Of a stretch of DNA of 10,322 bases, positions 6,435 through 10,322 are shown one piece after another. Source of the DNA: Puniceicoccales bacterium (GTDB lineage: Bacteria; Verrucomicrobiota; Verrucomicrobiia; Opitutales; JAIRKQ01); assembly GCA_031281895.1 (NCBI GenBank), contig JAITET010000046.1, positions 1-10,322 of the forward strand, given 5' to 3'. The stretch's first letter is position 1; each line of letters opens with the position of its first letter. A program made the position numbers and the translations under genes. Below the pieces are notes generated by a model. The model saw only the letters and a list, made by a program, of their open reading frames with translations, did no database searches and had not been told where the DNA came from.

Positions 6435-7666
6435 TTTGGAGACCATTTACACAGGAAAAAACAACGGTTCCAGCGATCAAAATAGTTCGTGGAGAAGGGA
6501 TTTATTTATTTTCTGAAACCGGAAGGAAATATATGGATATGATATCCAGCTGGTGGGTAAATATCCATGGCCATGGAAATGGGGAAATTGCTGAAGCAAT
6601 CCATTCCCAGGCAAAAACACTGGAGCATGTCATATTTACTAAATTTTCCCACGATCCAGCGGAAATGTTGGTGGAGAATTTGAAAAAATTGTTTCCACCG
6701 AACCTGTCGAAATTTTTCTTTTCCGACAATGGATCTACGTCCGTAGAAGTTGCCATTAAAATGGCCTACCAGTACTTTAGAAACATGGGAACAGAAAAGC
6801 GTAACCTATTTCTTTGTTTGGAAGGAGGATACCACGGGGATACTTTTGGGGCGATGAGTGTCGCAGGAAAATCTTCCCAATATCATGGGACATTTTCTGA
6901 ACTATTTTTCAATAGCTACCCCATAGGTGTGCCGGAATATTACGAAGGTGTGGAAAATGTGGAAGAACGAGAGGACAAAATCATAGAAGAGTGGGAACAA
7001 AAATTGTTGGCAATCGGAGATAGGGCCTGTGCCATAATAGTCGAACCTCTTCTCCAAGGAGCCGCGGGAATGAAATTATATCGTCCTGAATTTCTTGAAA
7101 AGCTCGTCCATGTCGTTCGCTCCTATGGAATTCTTGTAATTTTCGATGAAGTCATGACTGGGTTTTACCGTACCGGGAAGATGTTTGCCATGGATCACAC
7201 GAATATAATACCAGATTTCATCTGTTTGTCGAAGGGTATTACCGGTGGATTTCTTCCCCTTGGAATGACAGTAACTACGAAAAAGGTTTACGATGCGTTT
7301 CTATCGGATGATCCATGCAAAACTTTTATACATGGTCATTCCTACACTGCCAACCCAATTTCCTGTGCCGCCGCAAACAAGTCACTGGAAATACTTTTAC
7401 GCCGAGAAACCGTCGAAAACATCGGAATGATATCGGAATTTCACAAAAAGGCCATTTTAAAAAATATTCATCGGAGAAGGATCCTCGGTACGATGTCCGC
7501 CTTTGACGTTGGTTCATCGGCGCAACGGGATCGCCTGATAGAGTCCGCTTTCAGAAGGGGAATCTTTTTGCGACCACTGGGCAATACGATATATTTTCTA
7601 CCACCCTACTGCATAACGGAAGAAGAATTGGAAAAGGCCTATGCGATCGTTAACGAATTTTTATGA
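6431..7666 (+). CDS. bioA: Adenosylmethionine-8-amino-7-oxononanoate aminotransferase (DAPA synthase)
   Basis: BioA is a PLP enzyme that converts KAPA to 7,8-diaminopelargonic acid using S-adenosylmethionine as amino donor. In the 411-residue protein: WRPFTQ near the N-terminus (3-8), SSWWVNIHGHGN (39-50, the substrate-site tryptophans), SDNGSTSVEVAIKMA (98-112, phosphate cup), GGYHGDT (132-138), IFDEVMTGF (237-245, Asp239 to the PLP ring nitrogen), LSKGITGG with PLP lysine K268, and HGHSYTANP (301-309). LRPLGNTIYFLPPY (380-393) carries R381, which fits the carboxylate-binding arginine of E. coli BioA. The start is GTG 6431, overlapping the bioD stop (GTGA), a sign of translational coupling. 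Length is normal (about 420-430). Confidence 0.95.
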   Translation: MIWRPFTQEKTTVPAIKIVRGEGIYLFSETGRKYMDMISSWWVNIHGHGNGEIAEAIHSQAKTLEHVIFTKFSHDPAEMLVENLKKLFPPNLSKFFFSDNGSTSVEVAIKMAYQYFRNMGTEKRNLFLCLEGGYHGDTFGAMSVAGKSSQYHGTFSELFFNSYPIGVPEYYEGVENVEEREDKIIEEWEQKLLAIGDRACAIIVEPLLQGAAGMKLYRPEFLEKLVHVVRSYGILVIFDEVMTGFYRTGKMFAMDHTNIIPDFICLSKGITGGFLPLGMTVTTKKVYDAFLSDDPCKTFIHGHSYTANPISCAAANKSLEILLRRETVENIGMISEFHKKAILKNIHRRRILGTMSAFDVGSSAQRDRLIESAFRRGIFLRPLGNTIYFLPPYCITEEELEKAYAIVNEFL

Positions 7667-7675
7667 ACAGTTACC

Positions 7676-8623
7676 ATGAAAAATACTTTTGAGAAGGCGA
7701 AGAAGATTTTCGATTATCCATTTTTTAAGCTTATTCGAATAGCCCACAATGTGCATGTCAAAAATTTCGATGAACAAAGGGTACAAATAAGCGGCATTCT
7801 GAGTGTAAAAATGGGAGGCTGTTCGGAAGACTGTGCCTACTGTGCCCAATCCATCAGAAATGGATCGAAATTTCCAAAGCAGCCGATGCTAAACTTAGAA
7901 ACTGTAGTAGCAACTGCGAAAGAAGCTAAGAAGAGAGGAGCCAGCAGATTTTGTATGAGTACTTCGGGAAGACAACTATCACCTGGAGCGGAATTCGATG
8001 AAATTTGTAAAATGATAAGAGAAGTAAAATCATTGGGCATGGAAACCTGCGTAACCCTCGGCATGATTAGCGAGGAACAGGCTATCAAATTAAGACAATC
8101 AGGACTAGACTATTACAACCACAACGTGGACACCTCTCCCGATTTTTACGGCAAAATAGTTTCAACGCATACCATCGATGATCGGATCAAAACCATAACC
8201 GTTGTCCAAAGTACCGGGATTAATATATGTTCGGGAGGCATTGTTGGCATGGGAGAAACAAATGGCGATAGGATAAAAATGCTAGTTTTACTGGCAAATT
8301 TAAAGGTACCGCCCCGGTGCATACCCATAAACAAATTGGTAAAAATTCCCGGGACAAGGGTGGATGATAGCCATCCCATCGACGATTTCGACTTTGTTCG
8401 GTTGATCGCCTTGGCCAGAATTCTAATGCCCCGGTCCTACGTCAAGATCGCAGCAGGGCGTAACACATTTTCGGAAGGAATACAAGCTTTGTGTATGTTC
8501 GCCGGCGCAAATGCTTTGTTTTCCAGTGAAAAGTTACTCACCGTTGACAACGTCAAAGTTGGTACCGATAAAAGTCTATTTGCCAGGCTTGATATCCAAT
8601 TGGAGCAACCATCAAATGTCTAA
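7676..8623 (+). CDS. bioB: Biotin synthase (radical SAM)
   Basis: BioB inserts sulfur into dethiobiotin to form biotin. The 315-residue protein has the radical-SAM motif GGCSEDCAYCAQ with C49, C53 and C56 for the [4Fe-4S] cluster. The ligands of the sacrificial [2Fe-2S] cluster also appear: C93 (RFCM), C125 (ETCVTLGM), C185 (INICSGGIVGMGE) and R262 (AAGRNTF). YYNHNVDTSP (146-155) and ICSGGIVGMGE (184-194) are family hallmarks. Length is close to typical (about 320-350) with a short C-terminus. The ATG start lies 9 bases after the bioA stop with no clear Shine-Dalgarno sequence, so translation may be coupled. It is last in the operon; no hairpin terminator is visible in the 42 bases before the convergent racemase gene. 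Confidence 0.96.
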   Translation: MKNTFEKAKKIFDYPFFKLIRIAHNVHVKNFDEQRVQISGILSVKMGGCSEDCAYCAQSIRNGSKFPKQPMLNLETVVATAKEAKKRGASRFCMSTSGRQLSPGAEFDEICKMIREVKSLGMETCVTLGMISEEQAIKLRQSGLDYYNHNVDTSPDFYGKIVSTHTIDDRIKTITVVQSTGINICSGGIVGMGETNGDRIKMLVLLANLKVPPRCIPINKLVKIPGTRVDDSHPIDDFDFVRLIALARILMPRSYVKIAAGRNTFSEGIQALCMFAGANALFSSEKLLTVDNVKVGTDKSLFARLDIQLEQPSNV

Positions 8624-8665
8624 AATTCGTTCCAAACTTTCTTATACTCAATCGCCACTTAGCAT

Positions 8666-9418
8666 TTAACTTGTTTCCATCATTTTACATCTGTTTATGC
8701 AAGCTTCCGCTAGAATCGACAGCGAATCGGCTATGGGCTTACCTTTGTAGTATTTATCCCCTACAGCTAAAGGAATTTCCGTACATCCTAAAACAATGAC
8801 ATCGGATCCTTGGGAGACTAAATCATCCATTGCACCCATGAAAAATGCTTTGGCTTTTTCGGATGAAGCATATTGCAGTCCACCTTTTACCGCTGCAATT
8901 CCGTTACCGACGGATTGCTGCAAATTTTCTTTGGGAAATAAAAATTCCAAATGGTAACCCAAGGACTGTGAATGTTTTTGATAAATTTGGGAAGATCGTG
9001 TGCCTTCACTGCACAGCAGTCCAATTTTTTTTGTTTCCGGATATTTTTCCAATATGAAAAACAATGTTTCACTTACTATGTCCACGAATGGAAGGCCGAC
9101 AGCGTGTTCGATTTCTCCGATTACACAATGGGCCGTATTACACGGAATGCAGCAAATTGTCGCCCCACAGGTTTTCAACTTTCTGCCGACTTCAATAAAA
9201 TATGGTGCGAATGAAACGCTGCTCTTCTTCGCTGCAAAAGCAATTCTATTCGGTGCCTGAGTCGCCTGAAATAATATCATTTCGGGCTGTTGGATATCGT
9301 CTAAACACCCAAGCTCGGTAAGTCTTTTTTCAATGCGGTGGGCTAGTTCATTGGCTGCCGCCACTCCACAACCACCAATAATCCCGATGGTCTCTTTCGT
9401 ATAGGTAACCATAAACAT
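8666..9418 (-). CDS. Aspartate/glutamate racemase family protein
   Basis: A 250-residue member of the PLP-independent Asp/Glu (hydantoin) racemase superfamily, on the YgeA/RacX side. The two cysteines that abstract and donate the alpha proton are present: C93 in CIPCNTAH and C212 in IVLGCTEIPL. The N-terminal strand-loop IGIIGGCGVAAANELAHRIE (11-30) replaces the usual GGMGPxAT-like motif, seen also in relatives with GGSGVAAT. LLCSEGTRSSQIY (134-146) and PIADSL (228-233) fit the family. Such enzymes make D-Asp, D-Glu or other D-amino acids for the cell wall or other uses; which one here is unknown. ATG 9418 overlaps the clpP stop (TGATG), implying translational coupling. GTG 9421 and ATG 9412 are alternative starts. 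Confidence 0.85.
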   Translation of the reverse strand: MFMVTYTKETIGIIGGCGVAAANELAHRIEKRLTELGCLDDIQQPEMILFQATQAPNRIAFAAKKSSVSFAPYFIEVGRKLKTCGATICCIPCNTAHCVIGEIEHAVGLPFVDIVSETLFFILEKYPETKKIGLLCSEGTRSSQIYQKHSQSLGYHLEFLFPKENLQQSVGNGIAAVKGGLQYASSEKAKAFFMGAMDDLVSQGSDVIVLGCTEIPLAVGDKYYKGKPIADSLSILAEACINRCKMMETS

Positions 9419-10029
9419 CACTTGGACTCAGGAATTTCAACCTTGTTTTCTATTACGGCATCCACAATTCCATATTCCTTTGCTTCCGTTGCAGTCATGA
9501 AAAAATCACGGTCGGAATCCTTTTCGATTTGTTCTATGTTACGGGTGCTATGTTTTGCAAGAATTTCGTTTATGACCTTACGCCATCTCAAAATTTCCTT
9601 TGCGGCGATGGAAATATCGGAAGTTTGACCACTGGCACCTCCCGTCGGTTGATGAATCATTATCCTGCTATTTGGCAAGGCGAACCGTTTACCTTTTGCT
9701 CCTGCGGCCAACAGAATCGTTCCCATGCTGGCCGCCTGGCCAATGCAATAGGTAACAACGTCACAGCGCACAAACTGCATGGTATCATAGATTGCCATTC
9801 CCGACGTTACGCTTCCTCCCGGTGAATTTACGTAGACATGAATGTCCTTTTTAGGATCTTCCATTTGCAAAAAAAGTAGCTGGGCGACGACGGCATTGGC
9901 GACAAAATCATCGATTTGTGTCCCGATGAAAATAATCCTATCCTTCAACAATCTGCTGTAAATATCCCATGAGCGCTCACTGCGGCCATCCTTTTCATAG
10001 ATATACGGTAATGGTAGATAACTTCCCAT
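9418..10029 (-). CDS. clpP: ATP-dependent Clp protease proteolytic subunit
   Basis: ClpP is the serine peptidase chamber that partners with ClpX or ClpA/C to degrade unfolded and tagged proteins. The 203-residue protein has the family signatures VNSPGGSVTSGMAIYDTM (68-84) and GQAASMGTILLAAG (97-110) with nucleophile S101, NSRIMIHQP (120-128) with H126, and D175 in DRDFFMTATEAKEYG as the third triad member. Length is typical (about 195-210), with a short propeptide-like start. The ATG at 10029 is preceded by AAAGGG at close spacing. Instead of clpX, the next gene is a racemase that overlaps its stop codon. No convincing promoter was found in the 193 bases upstream, although a TATAAT lies at 10216-10211 on this strand without a matching -35. 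Confidence 0.96.
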   Translation of the reverse strand: MGSYLPLPYIYEKDGRSERSWDIYSRLLKDRIIFIGTQIDDFVANAVVAQLLFLQMEDPKKDIHVYVNSPGGSVTSGMAIYDTMQFVRCDVVTYCIGQAASMGTILLAAGAKGKRFALPNSRIMIHQPTGGASGQTSDISIAAKEILRWRKVINEILAKHSTRNIEQIEKDSDRDFFMTATEAKEYGIVDAVIENKVEIPESK

Positions 10030-10222
10030 GGTCCCTTTCTAAGCAAAAGTATTACAAAAGCAAGAATCTTTGCATTGAATTCCCCACAGACCTCTGATGT
10101 TCCGGGAAAGAGTGAAAATTTGTACTAAAATTTCCCAAAGATGTTGCCGCAATCGATAATTTGCGATGTTGTACCCCGATGAAAGTAATTCTAGCCCCTG
10201 GCGATCTATTATTATAGGAATC

Positions 10223-10321
10223 CTAGGGCTCACCGTGGCTGTTTCCTTCTCTCTCCTCCAAAATGATTTGATTGCGCAAATCTTCACAAAATTTTGCCCG
10301 TTCAGCAATTTGTTTTTCACC
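10223..10321 (-). CDS. C-terminal end of an unidentified protein upstream of clpP (partial)
   Basis: A minus-strand frame enters from the window edge and gives 32 residues before TAG (10225-10223). They begin GEKQIAERAKFCEDLRNQII and end GNSHGEP. The composition is charged and helical, like a real C-terminus, unlike the overlapping frame that reads on to 10039 and is rich in Trp, Cys and odd runs. By gene order, trigger factor (tig) often precedes clpP, and a charged helical tail would suit it, but I do not recognise this sequence, so the identity is open. 10030-10222 then holds no gene I can support; it contains a GGGAAA...TTTCCC inverted repeat (10104-10136) and a lone TATAAT. Confidence 0.45.
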   Translation of the reverse strand, partial: GEKQIAERAKFCEDLRNQIILEEREGNSHGEP

Positions 10322-10322
10322 T

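Noticed and set aside
10055..10222. Frame of the partial gene upstream of clpP stays open for 56 codons after its TAG
   Set aside because: Considered as stop-codon readthrough or a recent nonsense mutation. The downstream peptide is Ser/Phe/Asn-rich with no recognisable motif, and an open stretch of this length is expected by chance.
10039..10320. Minus-strand open frame of 93 codons at the window edge
   Set aside because: It starts with GTG at the edge, has an unlikely composition (Trp/Cys-rich, CFCNTF-like ending) and overlaps a more protein-like frame that stops at 10223. I see no family motif in it.

Overview
The window reads as a compact, AT-leaning (about 40% GC by eye) piece of chromosome from a host-associated, probably intracellular bacterium. 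Three things point to Verrucomicrobiota, perhaps the Opitutales/Puniceicoccales side. The EF-P has an N-terminus and an arginine-tipped loop (TQGRQAGF) like those I know from that group. There is a prepilin-like protein with a C-terminal FLDGH segment, common in Planctomycetes/Verrucomicrobia. The MFS transporter has a distinctive ME-D-VY-Q-NY loop. The taxonomy is inference from motifs, not a database match. The Tlc/NTT nucleotide transporter argues strongly for life inside a eukaryotic cell.

Layout. 1-58 (minus): start of a gene encoding a 2'-5' RNA ligase/cyclic phosphodiesterase-like protein, cut by the window edge. 59-270: divergent promoter region with a good minus-strand sigma70 promoter and a T-rich tandem repeat. 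271-1527 (plus): MFS transporter. 1691-3247 (plus): ATP/ADP translocase, followed by a clear hairpin terminator. 3407-4288 (plus): HAD-like hydrolase. 4374-4931 (minus): elongation factor P, downstream of a prepilin-like gene (5020-5724, minus). 5832-8623 (plus): a tight biotin operon, bioD-bioA-bioB. 8666-9418 (minus): aspartate/glutamate racemase-like protein, overlapping the end of clpP (9418-10029, minus). 10223-10321 (minus): C-terminal end of an unidentified gene upstream of clpP.

How the genes fit together. NTT and MFS are exchange or uptake functions facing a host. BioD, BioA and BioB carry out the last three steps of biotin synthesis, from KAPA onward. The KAPA synthase (bioF) and the pimeloyl-forming steps (bioC/bioH) are not here, so either they lie elsewhere or a host- or co-symbiont-derived precursor is used. 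EF-P and ClpP are housekeeping. All catalytic motifs I checked are intact and I saw no frameshifts or insertion sequences, so this piece is not visibly decaying. Shine-Dalgarno signals are weak or missing before several genes, and GTG starts are frequent (bioD, bioA, prepilin).

I see no CRISPR array, tRNA, rRNA, mobile element or clearly new defence system. The points most worth a second look are the NTT plus truncated biotin pathway in a probable verrucomicrobial symbiont, the Arg-tipped EF-P, and the clpP-racemase gene pair.
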